Assembly: GCA_944472155.2 (NCBI GenBank)
Contig: OX235277.1
Location: 37,892,804 to 37,956,803, forward strand
Direction: 5' to 3'
Origin: Trichobilharzia szidati
Taxonomy: Eukaryota; Platyhelminthes; Trematoda; Strigeidida; Schistosomatidae
Length of the DNA stretch: 64,000 nt
Part shown: in pieces, positions 23,584 through 34,955 of the stretch
How the letters are laid out: each line of letters begins with the position of its first letter
Numbering within the stretch: the stretch's first letter is position 1
The notes under the pieces: generated by a model
What the model saw: the letters and a program-made list of their open reading frames with translations, nothing else
What the model was told of the DNA's origin: nothing
Database searches by the model: none
Made by a program: the position numbers and the translations under genes

Positions 23584-24599
23584 GAAAAGAGAAAATTAAC
23601 CAGTCGATAAGAAGGTAATCTCATCCACAAAGGGTCAAAGTTCAGCTCAAGGAAACAATCAGTACCAATACAAGTAGCCTAGAGGATGTGAAAACACACA
23701 AAAACAACCAATCACGTTCATGTCACCAGGAGAGAAGACTTATGAACTTGTGGAGAAATCTGAGAGCTCACTTCATCAAATTGAAGTATATGCTCTGAAG
23801 ATGTTGCCTAGCATGGCAATGAAAACTTCACGAATAAACAATCCAGTTCAGAGAACACAAGTGAATCAATATCATCCACCTGAGCTGCAAAACTTCTCCA
23901 TTACATCTAAAGGCATGGAATGTTATGGGCTGATAAGTTGTGTTCGGTCGTCGACTGTTATTGTTTCTTTGTGGGCTTTTAATTAGTCCATAACGATGCA
24001 ATACGCGTTCAACTTGATGCTGTTAATAATTAGGAAAAGAAACCCTCCTGAGTAGTCAGTAGGATTTTTGAGGTTTGAATAGAAGAATGAGTTACTATGA
24101 GGTGGAAATAGTGCATTCATTATTCGATTTGTCGTGACTCTGTGACCTTTGAACCGTCGTTGATGTTGTTTCAAAGATAAAATTCTATACCTAATCAGGC
24201 ACTATGGCTTAGGGATTTAACATATTGGACAACCGACTGCATAAAAGTCACAACTGTTGTTGTTTATTTGCCTCATTAAACTAGTATGACGAATTTATGT
24301 GTGCACAGGACCATTGTGGGGTTCGATAACAGCAGTTTGTAGTTCCAGAAAGCGAAGTGTGATAAACATCACTGTTGTGCTGACTAGCCTAGAATATTCC
24401 AGTTTAAGTGGAGAGAAATTCGAAGATTGATCTTTGCTGTAGTATCTCTATGCCTCACCTTCTTCATACATGATCTTGTTCACCAACATGTCAAAGACAA
24501 GACCTCACCGTTGGTAAATTCACTGTGCATTTACTAGTTCACTTGATTCTCTAGGGCTAAGTACACAGGCCATAACAGCAAGACATTATCTAGATGTGT

Positions 24600-24860
24600 T
24601 CATGTGCACTCACTAGCTTGTTTGCGAAAAGAACATAGGACAGTTAACAGCTCATTTCTGGAGCATATTATCACTTCTGGTCATGCATCGTCAGAGACTT
24701 CATTCTGAGTTATATATAAAGTGCGATCAAGTCGTTCAAAACAACTTTGCCAAAGATCTCCTTGATGCTGCAAAAGCTTAAGCAATCTGTAAGAAAGAAC
24801 CTGAACTTTCTGTCAAGAAACATTTCATCCGGCATTTTTGCTAACATGGAATTGCTATGA
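24600..24860 (+). pseudogene. Penelope-like endonuclease C-terminal remnant
   Basis: In shifting frames it reads FLEHIITSGHASSETSF, VIYKVRSSRSKQLC and KKEPELSVKKHFIRHF. These match in order the 35,415-35,936 copy (FEHLVITGHSISTNASFRAV; KEPELCIQKNIIQPLL). Stops and frameshifts show it is dead. Confidence 0.75.
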
Positions 24861-25124
24861 ATTTCTTTCCTCAAATATTGCATAATAAACTATTGTTTTT
24901 GACATTATTTTGTAACTGATATTCGACTCTTTGTTCGACTGCATTCTATTAGTTATTTCTAAATGATTGTCCATCACTCAATCGATAAGTTTTTAACTCC
25001 CTCAGTTACTTAACAGTATTCACACATTTTACACACGCTGTAGGTTCTCATAAACCTTGATTTATTTTTTTACTACCTCGAGTTAACGTCTGACCTTTCT
25101 TGTCAATTAGCATTGTAGAATTCG

Positions 25125-25300
25125 ATTTTGATCACAAATTGACTTCAGTTAGAAAAGTATTAGAAACTACTAGCAAGTACTTTGCAGATGTTTCGTCCTT
25201 GTTCGGCACTTTTCAATGGAACACCCTCAGGACACCACCAAGCTACGGTAGTGGTTTGAGAGTCCGTATACTATTCAGTCGCTGGGAGGGAATGCAATGC
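25125..25300 (-). repeat. Hammerhead-type repeat, degenerate
   Basis: The minus strand reads GAACAAGGACGAAACATCTG (GAAAC side of the core). A second, similar copy lies 500 bp to the right at 25,625. Confidence 0.55.
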
Positions 25301-25324
25301 CCATTTCATGGGTTCCACTCACTG

Positions 25325-25500
25325 CAATTTGATAAGCCAGGGCTCGATCCCCGGAAGACGCCATCAGTAAGACCAGTAAAGAGCGAAGTTTGGACATGAG
25401 GCTAGCAACTCCATACTGTAAAAATAATTACCACTGCTACCGAAACTTTAACCCTCTAGCTTGAAGCCCTATGTTCCACTGGAAACGTAAACGAACTTTT
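25325..25500 (+). mobile_element. SINE-A, head partly lost
   Basis: B-box GGGCTCGATCCCCGG, then GACATGAGGCTAGCAACTCC and GCCCTATGTTCCACTGGAAA. The A-box part is missing. Confidence 0.75.
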
Positions 25501-25624
25501 AAAAAATCATTGTATTAACTGGCCTAGAGTAATCCATTTCATTTATGTCAGGAATAAGGGAACAATGTTAGTAAAATAACAGAATCGTCAATCATCGAGT
25601 TAGTTGGAGACAGATTATACCAAT

Positions 25625-25795
25625 AGAAATGAATACAAACTATTTTTACGAGATAGAGAAGTACTGTGCAAAAGTTTCGTCCTTGTTCAGCACTCTTCAC
25701 TGGAACACCCTCAGAACAGCACCAAGCTACGGTGGAACTCAAGACCTTCAGGTTACAGTGAGAGTCTGTATACTATTCAGTCACTGGGAGGGAAG
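25625..25795 (-). repeat. Hammerhead-type repeat, degenerate, second copy
   Basis: Nearly the same words as at 25,125 (AAAAGTTTCGTCCTTGTTC and CTGGAACACCCTCAGAAC), so the two are close relatives or a local duplicate split by the SINE-A. Confidence 0.55.
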
Positions 25796-25800
25796 TAAAT

Positions 25801-26479
25801 GCCTAGTTCATGGGTCCTAACTTTTGCTCAACTGTCCTCATGTCCAGTCTGGTGGACCATGATGAAAACGACTTCCCACAAAATATTTCAGCAACTGTGT
25901 AGTCGGTCACTTGTGAGTACTGGATTCATTTTCAGATGTCGAATTTCAGAGAATTTCAGGTTTTTAGTGCATAAATGCTCCATATAAGTCTACAGATTTG
26001 AAGTGTGTATTTACGTAAACAGATTTCTGTGTTGACCGATTTGTTCCTAAATTACATTGCATGGGAATTTTTAACACCCCTACAAGTGATAACGAAACAA
26101 TGTCAGTAAAAATGTGCGAATCGTCAGTTATCAACAGAAACGATTTTTACAAGATTTAGAGGCTCATCAAATGTTCATTTCCAGTTGTTTTGTTTAGCAG
26201 AGATCTGACAGCTTCCACGAGTGATCACGAGGTGATGTCAATTAGAGATCCCTGCGAATCCCTGAAAACTGAAACTTGACAATTAGTCAATTGCTCACTA
26301 GTAACTGACCATATACACAAAGTTATCGGAGGGGGTTTATTGAGAACTCGTAACCAGCGGTGTCCACCACGTTGGGCGACAGGTCAGTTACTCGACTGTG
26401 ACACTAACTGGCGGTTGCGCTAAGTATATATTTGACGAATTGAGAGAAGTTTGCGTTCATGTACTGGACGCTGGGCCAG
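25801..26479. other. No gene seen
   Basis: Unassigned. 26,220-26,400 contains repeat-like words (GTGATGTCAATTAGAGATCC; GAACTCGTAACCAGCGG) that suggest another decayed tRNA-like repeat on minus. Confidence 0.35.
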
Positions 26480-26650
26480 GTCCCAGTGACTTAATGGTCA
26501 ACCAGCACGCCACGCAACCAGAAGGTTTCATGTTCGAATCCCAGTGGGTGCCTACTGTCGAAGACTCGCGAACTAGGACAAACTGGCTGTCTACTCGTCC
26601 CAAATGGTTTTCCACTGATTCTCTAACTGATATCAGCCTTCTGATCAATC
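26480..26650 (+). repeat. Hammerhead-type repeat, degenerate
   Basis: tRNA-like block (GCAACCAGAAGGTTTCATG; GAATCCCAGTGGGTG), then CTGTCGAAGACTCGCGAACT and AGGACAAACTGG, then CTCTAACTGATATCAGC. The core is mutated on both sides. Confidence 0.55.
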
Positions 26651-26827
26651 CTATAAAATGTTAATTTTACCTCAAATATACCGTCAATAGTTCGACTGAC
26701 TCATACAAATAATTTTACTCCGATAAAACAAAATTAGGATAGTGTAACACAAGATACATTCGTCTATTTCAAGCAGTCGCATTAGTTACTTTTGATGTGA
26801 CTAAACAAAGCACAATGGAGGTCTACA

Positions 26828-26870
26828 CTGGTGTGTGTGTATAAATGCCTACACACACTCACACCAGTCC
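26828..26870. repeat. Short GT/AC-rich inverted repeat
   Basis: CTGGTGTGTGTGT and ACACACACTCACACCAG face each other around a loop of about 13 bases, so the strand can form a hairpin. Confidence 0.7.
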
Positions 26871-27463
26871 TACACTGTCTATCAACAATAATGTTTCACC
26901 TGCTCATGTTTCGTCACCTCCACATGTGATAAATCTATGCAAAAATAGATATCATCAGTTGTGTTCTCTTAATGATGAGTAGAATCAGAGATAATATATT
27001 GATTTAATATGAGTTGGCTTCCGAAAAATGCATTGATGGACTACTCTACAATAATAATCTACTTCACTAATCTCGATGCTCTGTAGGCAGCATATAATGA
27101 GAGGTACACGATGAGGAAATGGAGGGATTTGCCCACATATTCACGATGAGATTGCATACTTCGATATTCACTCGGAATGTCAACCATAATTGAATTTGTC
27201 ATCGTAATCAGTATGTTGCCCGCAGCTCTTATAATCTACTGCATAACACTTCCAGAATCCGTTGAACTCGCTGATTGACATCATGAGGTTTTACAACTTC
27301 TCGAATGATCAAGACTTTATCATCATACGCATTGATCAATGTTTAATATCTTGGTTTAAGAGACTGATTATTACATTGGTTTATTCATTCAGTTAACATA
27401 AACACAACTTATCCCTTGATAACCTTATGAATTTCAACAGCATTTAGTGTATTTACGTGACAC

Positions 27464-28066
27464 AATTCAGACATCTATAAAACACAATTAGGCATGTTTC
27501 TCGTCGAATTTCCGAACATCACCCTGTCTGGTTAAGCAAAGGTCAAACAAAATCCATTCGCAGCGCTATTCTGTCTCATCTTGTGGAGACAGAACACAAG
27601 ATTGACGTTAATCATGCTTTCAGGGTCATTTACCGCATGCCTACGAATCTCAATTTCGCTTTAAGAGTTACACTTCTAAATATTGCTGAGGCTGTGGGGA
27701 TCCATATTAATAAGCCTAATTTATGCACCCAAAAGAAGTTAGTTCAGTCATTATCATTACCTTGGCCATCCAGGTTTGAATAATCCAGAATTTTTGTGAA
27801 ATTTCCCTAATTTTAATTGATATTTTATTCGCTATTACATCTTTATTATTATTATTTAAGTATCTTGAATGAACTGTAATAGCATTGATCAAACTTTACA
27901 AATCGATATTATTTTAAAAAAACGCTAATATTGTTATTAACTACTAATTTAAAATATTCTGTGTATATATTCTGTGTATATATATATAATTTTAGAGCCT
28001 GGAAGAGGAGTTTATCGAAAAGAATATTCTTTGCTCGATTATTTTGTGTTTTATAGATGTCTGAAT
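27464..28066. repeat. 23-bp inverted repeat flanking a Penelope-like remnant
   Basis: ATTCAGACATCTATAAAAC plus CACAA at 27,464-27,486 recurs as its exact reverse complement at about 28,044-28,066. The Penelope-like fragment 27,500-27,783 lies between. A purpose is not evident. Confidence 0.75.
27500..27783 (+). pseudogene. Penelope-like endonuclease C-terminal part (subfamily 2)
   Basis: A frame beginning before 27,583 reads RRISEHHPVWLSKGQTKSIR, then HLVETEHKIDVNHAFRVIY and NKPNLCTQKKLVQSLSLPW. The layout (R-I-x-E-H...P-x-W; H-L-V-x-T-x-H; K-P-x-L-C-x-Q-K) is that of the Penelope GIY-YIG endonuclease C-terminal half. It differs from the 35-kb copy enough to be another subfamily, shared with the 48-kb and 50-kb fragments. 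The 5' part is missing. Confidence 0.8.
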
Positions 28067-28334
28067 CGATATTTTTACAATTCAGACACTCTGGTTGCAT
28101 GCATATCTGTTGTGTATATTTCTGTATAATACAGCTTAGTGAAAAGGGTCACAATTCCTATCTATATAGTGAATATGTTTACGGGTCAAGATTATAGATG
28201 AAAGCTAGGAAAATGAAATAAGAAAAATGTAGGAGTGAGTAGATTATCACGTATAATGATTCTTGGTTCTAAAATTGAATAGACGATGCAGGGCTTAAGT
28301 TTTAATGATGGTTTGAGCCCATATCTATCCTCCT

Positions 28335-29060
28335 TTCTCAACTTTGTGTTCATCAGGCTGCGTCTCCACTTCCTTGAGAAGCATTGAGATGAAGTCTATC
28401 TGGTTTGTGGTGTGTCCGTCAGGAGAAATCCATGTTGCAGAAGTCTGCAAAGAGTTCTCCGTTGTCATTCAATTCGCCTAGAGCTTCTCGATCCACTGTG
28501 TTCTCCTCCTGTATTATCAGCTCTGAAATTGACACTCATATCGCTCATGAGGATTTTGATGTCGTCATTAGGAATGTTGTCCATTACTCTTTGTAGTTGT
28601 CTATAAAAATCTTCCTTCTTCTCTGGTTCCATATTGTTTTCTGGTGCGTAGTATTGAGTAATTGTGACCTTCCTTCCTTTTCAGTTGAATCTCGCTTTTA
28701 TAATCCAGGATAAAATTAGTTCCAACTGGATTGCAGCTTTGGCTGCCACTGGTAACATCATGATAGTCACTCACTGCCTCAATGTGCTGGTGCTAGTCGT
28801 CTGGATGGCTGCAGTAGATTAATTGCTCATCAGTTGACAATTTCGATAGTCCGTATCCATCCTATCTCCTCTCGCAGAATCCAAGCAATTCTATGCCATA
28901 TCTTCTTATTTCTTTGGCTACCTGGGCAGCCTTTCCAGCCCCGTACATAGTACGTACATTCTCCATCCCCAATTCTTATTCTTGCTTTCATCGAGAGAGG
29001 ACACATCGACTGACTAGCTCCTCGAAGACTGGCTTTCACCAGGCTGCTTAGTCACTTAGA
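28335..29060 (-). pseudogene. RTE-like apurinic/apyrimidinic endonuclease domain remnant
   Basis: Parallel to 53,267-53,917 of the longest RTE copy (same succession: ATGTTGCAGAAGTCTGCAAA; TTGATGTCGTCATTAGGAAT; CCTATCTCCTCTCGCAGAATC). The catalytic segments corresponding to GICESRW and GDMN can be located, but frames are broken. No reverse-transcriptase part is attached, unusual for a 5'-truncating family, so this is a leftover of a rearranged copy. Confidence 0.8.
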
Positions 29061-29299
29061 CTCTCCGGTTCCAGTGAAGAATAATTTTGTTTCAAATATT
29101 TTTTGTATTTTTAATATTTTTCTTGTGTATTGAAGTTTCCACAGCAGTCTGATTGGTTTCCTGGGAGTAGAGTTGCCAGCCTCAAGCCCAAACCTCCCTC
29201 TTTTCCCAGGCTTGGTTGGGACCGGCCAGAAAACTAGCGAGCTAATAAATTAGGTAAGGTTCAGGGTCAAAGTGATAATGTATAATTTTTGAACACATA

Positions 29300-31075
29300 A
29301 AGTGGGTGTAATAATAATAATTTACTTTATTCCAAAACAGTACTTGTGATACAGAATGGAATTCTCAGCATTTTTACTACAGTATTGCATCCACTTAGTA
29401 CATTATCAATAAATAGAATTCTACATAGATTAAGGAAATCTCAGTTCATTATGACAACAACATATTGGCATGTCGGTAGCAAAGGAAAAGCTGAAACAGG
29501 GTTTGAAGTTGTTAGAAAAGTAGGTGCTATCATATTTACTGGCGTAAGGGGAAGAAAGAAACAAAGCAGCACATAACGGAAAAAAGAGAAAGAAAAAAGA
29601 GAGAGAAGAGGTAAAGAAAGAAAATGTTGTACCTATAAATGATATGAGTTGGAAAGAAGAGGTCCAGTTTTTCTACTGACTATTTAATGAATTACAGGTG
29701 TCACGCCTAATGCTTTCTTTATCGCACAGAACACGAGCTAAGTAGGGTATGGTTGAGTTTGGTACTTGCTGGTGCGAGCATATAGTTTTCTATATAGGCT
29801 TCTGGTTTTGCCTGATGAGATGCAAGCGGAGAGTTGTGAGTCAAGAGGGTGTTGTGAGTTAGCTAAAATGAATTTGGCCCATTTTTCACATGAGTCCATA
29901 TGCCTGTCAACCAGAATATTAACAAGCTGGTTAAGTGGCACATTGCCTACCCTGCTGACAACCTTTAACATCCTGCGTAATATGTTATAGTCTTTCTTCA
30001 GTAGCCCGGGAAAAACTATAAGGGGGAACAATAGAGAATAATAGGCAGGATGCGAGAATTAACAAATTGTAGGAGTTAGGATTGGGTAATACCAGAATGT
30101 TTTAACTTCTTAATGTAGAAGGTTAGACGGAATATTTTCTTAGAAATCGCCAAGATATGAAACGACCAGGAAAGATCAGCAAATAAAATGACGCCTAGGT
30201 ATTTAATTTCCGACTTGGTTTCTATTTCAGTGCCATCAATGTTGCACACCTCATGAGAGCCAACCAGTTTGTTTAAGTCGGATTTATGCCTAAAGGTGGA
30301 ATTGACTGTTTGGCATTTGGAGGGGTTTAAGCTAAGACCGTTTTCCTTGGACCACTGGCTGATTTCTGACAGAAAGACGCTTAGTTTAGAGCAGTCACTC
30401 TGACATTTGACAGGCAAAGATACTGTCAGGTCGTCAGCATATTTGACAAAATTAATGTCATTTGAAGATGGTAAGTCATGTAGAAAGAAAGAAAAGAGAA
30501 GTGAGGAGAGTACAGTACCTTGGAGGACACCAGCTTCAGTGAGTACAGCAGAGGAGGATTTACCCTTGTAAACGGTGTACTGCTTTCTGTTGGAGAAGTA
30601 GGAATGCAGCCAATTAGTGACCCAGGACTCAGTTTTTGTCATAGAGAGCTTATTTACCAAGACATATCTAGGTACAGAGTCGAAAGCAGGAGTGAAGTCA
30701 AGAAACGTGCAGCGGACGTATTTGGCACCTTTATCTAATGATGAGACGATGTTGTTGTGTAAGACGGCTGCAGCGTCTAAAGTGCTCCTACCCTGTCTAT
30801 AGGCGAATTGTTTGCGGTCTTCAAAGTTTTTAAGGGAAGGTTCAAGTTTAAGAAGTACTAGTTTTTCCATAAGCTTTAGAAACTGGGAAGTGATGTGACG
30901 TGTATGTCTTTTCTTGACTATGTTTTCAACGAATTTAAGCGTACAACTCACAGCCATTTTATAACTGGGTTTAAAGGCATTATTAAAATCAGCTTTATGA
31001 CCCATCTCTATAATGTGCTTTGTGATAAGTGATTTTGGGCATCTATTTCTGGGATCACTTGAATCACGTGATTTT
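29300..31075 (-). mobile_element. CR1-like (SR1-type) non-LTR retrotransposon, 5' truncated
   Basis: Contains the 309-residue reverse-transcriptase frame (30,076-31,005) and, after a frameshift, its C-terminal continuation at 29,738-30,031 (ILRRMLKVVSRVGNVPLNQL). Left of that is a 3' untranslated stretch with an AATAATAATAATT word at 29,312-29,324. Similarity to coding sequence begins at 31,075, so gag-like and endonuclease parts are missing. Confidence 0.8.
30076..31005 (-). pseudogene. CR1-like reverse transcriptase ORF, partial
   Basis: An open frame of 309 residues with reverse-transcriptase motifs in order: K-x-L-E-x-x-L region at about residue 50; FLDFTPAFDSVPR (motif A, two Asp) at about 100; AGVLQGTVLSSLLF (motif B) at about 160; FVKYADDLTV (motif C, catalytic Asp-Asp) at about 187; SLNPSKCQ and KYLGVILFADLSW (motifs D/E) after that. 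The catalytic residues are present, but the frame starts inside the domain and ends at GITQS with a stop, the rest being in another frame. This kind of protein copies element RNA into the nuclear target site. It is inactive as it stands, because endonuclease and N-terminus are missing. Confidence 0.88.
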
Positions 31076-31763
31076 ACCTTTCCTTGTGACCATATGAGAA
31101 TGTGTTCTGTAGCTGTAGCCTTCAGAAACCAACGCTTTCTCCCTATCTACATGTGACCATATATAAATGTAAATTGATAAACCCAGTGGGATGTGACACT
31201 GTTGTTCAGATGCTGTCGTTTTGAATCTCTCTATAGTGATATAATTATAACAGTCACTGTTGAGCAGTGAACATACACTAACATTCATTTTTTTGTTACC
31301 TCATTTTCTCCCCTCTTATATGGTATCGTGACCTGTGAACCTTCTGACCTAAATGGATGGAAATTGTAATCTTTTATGCTTTTTATCCTTTTGTATAAAT
31401 ATGCATGACAAGGATGTATGTGGTCGGAATTCTCCGAAATGTGTTGATCAAATACACATAGCACATATTCTTGTTTTGTTGAAATTCATAAAGGAAGCTA
31501 ATTTCTCTGAACTACTTGAATGCTTTTACAATCTACTTCTACACTGAACTGGATGACTTCTGGTCATTATAAGTCTAGAACCATCAGGATGAGCATCCAG
31601 CTGAAAAATGAAACACAAAGAGCGTTGACTGTTACACCTGATATTGGAATGTCAGTGAACTTATCGGACACTGACTGATATTTCTAAGAATTCGTGGAAA
31701 AATTTGTTTTTTTTTTTCAGTGCATCTGACGAAATATTAAACTTGACTAAGCCAGTAGCTTAT

Positions 31764-31965
31764 TCGTCGGTGGCACAGCGACAGAATGATCCCCAAACAA
31801 GCAGATGGTTCGGGGTTTGATCCTCAACAGACGGACTGCTTCACCTTGCTAAGTAAGTAATGAGAGAGAAGATTGGGCATGAGGCTAGCAAAAAATACCA
31901 CTGCCACTAAGATATGAAAGCTCTAGTTTGAAGCCCTAAGGTCCACTAGCAAGTTAAAGAATTTA
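31764..31965 (+). mobile_element. SINE-A, diverged
   Basis: Head CGTCGGTGGCACAGCG, B-box-like GGGGTTTGATCC, body GGGCATGAGGCTAGCAAA and end GAAGCCCTAAGGTCCACT. Confidence 0.75.
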
Positions 31966-32395
31966 AAAAAAGCCTGAAACTCATAATTATCATCGATAAC
32001 TGTCTTCGCTCAATACTGAAGAAAAGATGATGACCCGCTAGAAAGAATAAGCAACAAGTAACTCTTTTGGACAACAATCCAAACAGGAACCATCCACCAA
32101 AAAGATATGCAGAAGGAACTGAAAATGGACTGCACATACGCTGCAGAGACTGTTCAGTGATCTGGCGTGTCATACGAACACTCAGTTAGAAGTCAGATGA
32201 GAAATTGTGAGTTGGACGGTAGTCCCAATGTGATATGATGGAGATCATTTGAGCGAGAAATGAAGGCTTATATCACACCGTGGAGACAGATAAAAGGAAC
32301 TACAGAGAAGATAGAGAAATGGAGATGTGCGACTGAAGTCTGGTGCTTCTATTTTGAACCTCAAGCATTAATAATCATAATAAACCTTCTACTGG
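31966..32395 (+). mobile_element. RTE-like 3' fragment, diverged
   Basis: Starts at TCATCGATAACTGTCTTCGC (the INSCLRS region). It runs through the CATACGCTGCAGAGACTG block and ATGGAGATCATTTGAGCGAG, and ends GTGCGACTGAAGTCTGG... with an ATTAATAATCATAATAA tail. It is directly downstream of a SINE-A with no gap. Confidence 0.7.
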
Positions 32396-33944
32396 CCTCT
32401 TATCTTGAACACCAATCGTATGATGCCGAATAAGACGACATAACCTGGTTCAGTAGATAAGCCAAATGAGAACGTCACGGTTGGTCACTTATTATCTTCA
32501 CATGATACTGAGTAAAACACAAGTCAAAGTATATTGGAAATCAAAAATGTAGATAAATAGGTCGTTGTTGTTAAGTGGCACAATTCTATCATTCTAAGAG
32601 TAATGGAATGGAAACTCCACCAAATTACGGTGAACTACAACAATACACAAATATTCTAATAGAAGGAGTTAAAACGCAGAAAAACACAACTCGAGATAGA
32701 AGACTTCGAAAATTGCTTCTTTGTACTGACTTTCATGATTGAATGTTCTTCCTGACATGAGAAAAAGATGGCTGGATTGATTTCTGTTGTCAAAATTATA
32801 CTAAACAACTGAGTAACGTGTAGTGAGACATACTGATTGATCCAGATCTGAGGATACTATTGAACTGTTAAAACTACTTCAAACTGGATCATGAAGTGAC
32901 TGACAGTAACTGGAGAAGCGTCGAGAATCAAAAGGCACTAAGCAGTTATTTCTACCTTGTTTGAAACTTTTGAAAAGTAGTCATCCCTGACCCAATCAGG
33001 GGTGAAACTCACAACCTTCAAGTTACGAGAGGATATTGTCTACCATTCATCCACTGACATGGAATGCTATGAATCGCCCATGAATTTCAATCTTCGTCAG
33101 TCTGAAAAATCTACATATATATTTCTATGTTCTCTGATAAACAGGTAAGGTTAAGTTAGTAATCCTTGTGAAAGACAAGTGAACAGTATTCAGTTTTCGA
33201 AACTTCACTCATCTTCTTTCATGTACTGACTGGAGTAATGTAAGTCATCAAATCAGATTTTGACTGGACAACAGTTTAATGGAGAAAGTATACTTGTAAC
33301 TGGTTCACTCGTGTCAACGACGACACATTCTGATTTCCCTGCTTTAGTGTCACTCTAATTTAAGACAACAATCGATGGCTTAGTCAAGAATGCTTAGCTT
33401 TAAAAAACAGGATGTTATAGTATACCCTCCGAATCCGATTAATGTCTCTTGACCCAATGTGCAACACAGACATCAATCAGACTGATCGATTTAAACTTTG
33501 ATCTCGAGTTTATTTTCATTTAGATAGCGGTAGGAAACCAGTATGGAGCGTTGGACGTCCGTTTGCTTCTTGTTTGGACTTTAAACAAGGTAGGCACCTA
33601 TCAGAAATGGAATTCAGAACTTCTAAGTTACAAGGAGAGGGTATTGGCTATCGATTCCCTGGCACGGAACAATATAGCTTAGGAATTCTGATAGATTTCT
33701 GGAAAGATTCTTTCGACTAATGTCTGTCTGAATTTTGTGTAATTCCCTTCACATTGATCATCGGCATTATTTCACTTGTTGGTTGGATGTAATCATAGAA
33801 ACTACAGCCAATTATCCGATTGATTTTCACTTTTTTCAAGATGTCCCTTGGAAAGTTTGGAAAAATCTACTTTTGTTTTCGAGCATATTCTTCAACTTTT
33901 CCGTGTGGTGTTTTCAGTCCGAAAGAAATTCACCTGTATAGAAA
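32396..33944. other. No gene seen; two degenerate hammerhead-type repeats (32,940-33,070; 33,540-33,680)
   Basis: Both are in minus orientation, with words such as AACCTTCAAGTTACGAGAGG and CAGAACTTCTAAGTTACAAG from the tRNA-like block. Cores are lost. The remainder is unassigned AT-rich DNA. Confidence 0.4.
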
Positions 33945-34955
33945 CATCTACTCAAGCATTAATTGGTGATGCTTTCAATTCACTGATTACACACAAGACA
34001 TGAAACTATCATTGAACACTGAATCACTTTTCACTAATGTTCTACTGATGGAAACACTCTGTTTTATAAATAGATATGTAAATGATCACCAGTGAACATT
34101 GAATCACCAATAACATATGTGAAAGTATGCCTACTGAGGTGTACTGTCACTTTAAAATTCACTTTCAGTGACATCATCTGCAGACAAAAGGACAGCATTG
34201 CAATTAGATTCCTCATGGATCCAATACAAACGGAACGCCTCATGGGTAGCCTTGAGAATGGTCCCTTGAATTTGACTACTGACAGTTTACAACCACGTAC
34301 AAAGTAGTCAGATGATATTTGCATCATTTAAGACGACGCTTTCAAACTCAGTTAGCTGGTACAAGCACATAACAACTGCCATCCGTAGAGAAAATTCACT
34401 CTTGAAATAGGAAACGAAACCAAAACTCTTTTTCTTGATGTGGGACCAACAAAAAGACCACGCGAAATCTCATGAATATCAGTCCACAAGAAACCGACTT
34501 GGAACGGTTAACTAATGACTTTTTACATCTGGATACCTGTTGGATGAAAACGAAATTTAGTTAAATCCCTTGTCACTAGGATATGATGCATTTGCAGTTC
34601 TTACGCGGTAGAGTCAGAACTGGGCCTTCTAAAACAAAACTGCATCCACAGTGGAAACATTAAAAGGTTCATCCAAAGTAGTATCAAATCAAAAGTTCAT
34701 TATTTGTTCAAAAAAGAAACTTTACATGAACCTGGATTTCAAGGGAGACTCAGCCTGCAATATCATTAAGAGACGAATTCCATCATCTTTGTCAATAGCA
34801 TTCTTGTCAGTAACACTCCAAGAGTAGTGTTCTCCGGTCTTCTATTGGTCTGCAGAACCATGTAGGACAAGATTTCGCATCCGACCGCTTCCATGTGCAT
34901 ATTTCAGTTCATCTATTCCTGTGGAGCCAGGTTATTCGACTCGTTTCCCATCTAT
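33945..34955 (+). pseudogene. Penelope-like retroelement, upstream copy, decayed
   Basis: Reverse-transcriptase words occur in order but in shifting frames: SLNTESLFTNVLLMETL (motif A area) near 34,010; KFTFSDIICRQKDSIAIRF then MGSLENGP (motif B area) at 34,150-34,260; SDDICII (catalytic area, first residue changed) at 34,308; KFTLEIGNETKTLFLDV at 34,390. The endonuclease part is reached at MHISVHLFLW (34,895). Then the copy breaks off and the next starts at about 34,956. Several stops show it is dead. Confidence 0.85.
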
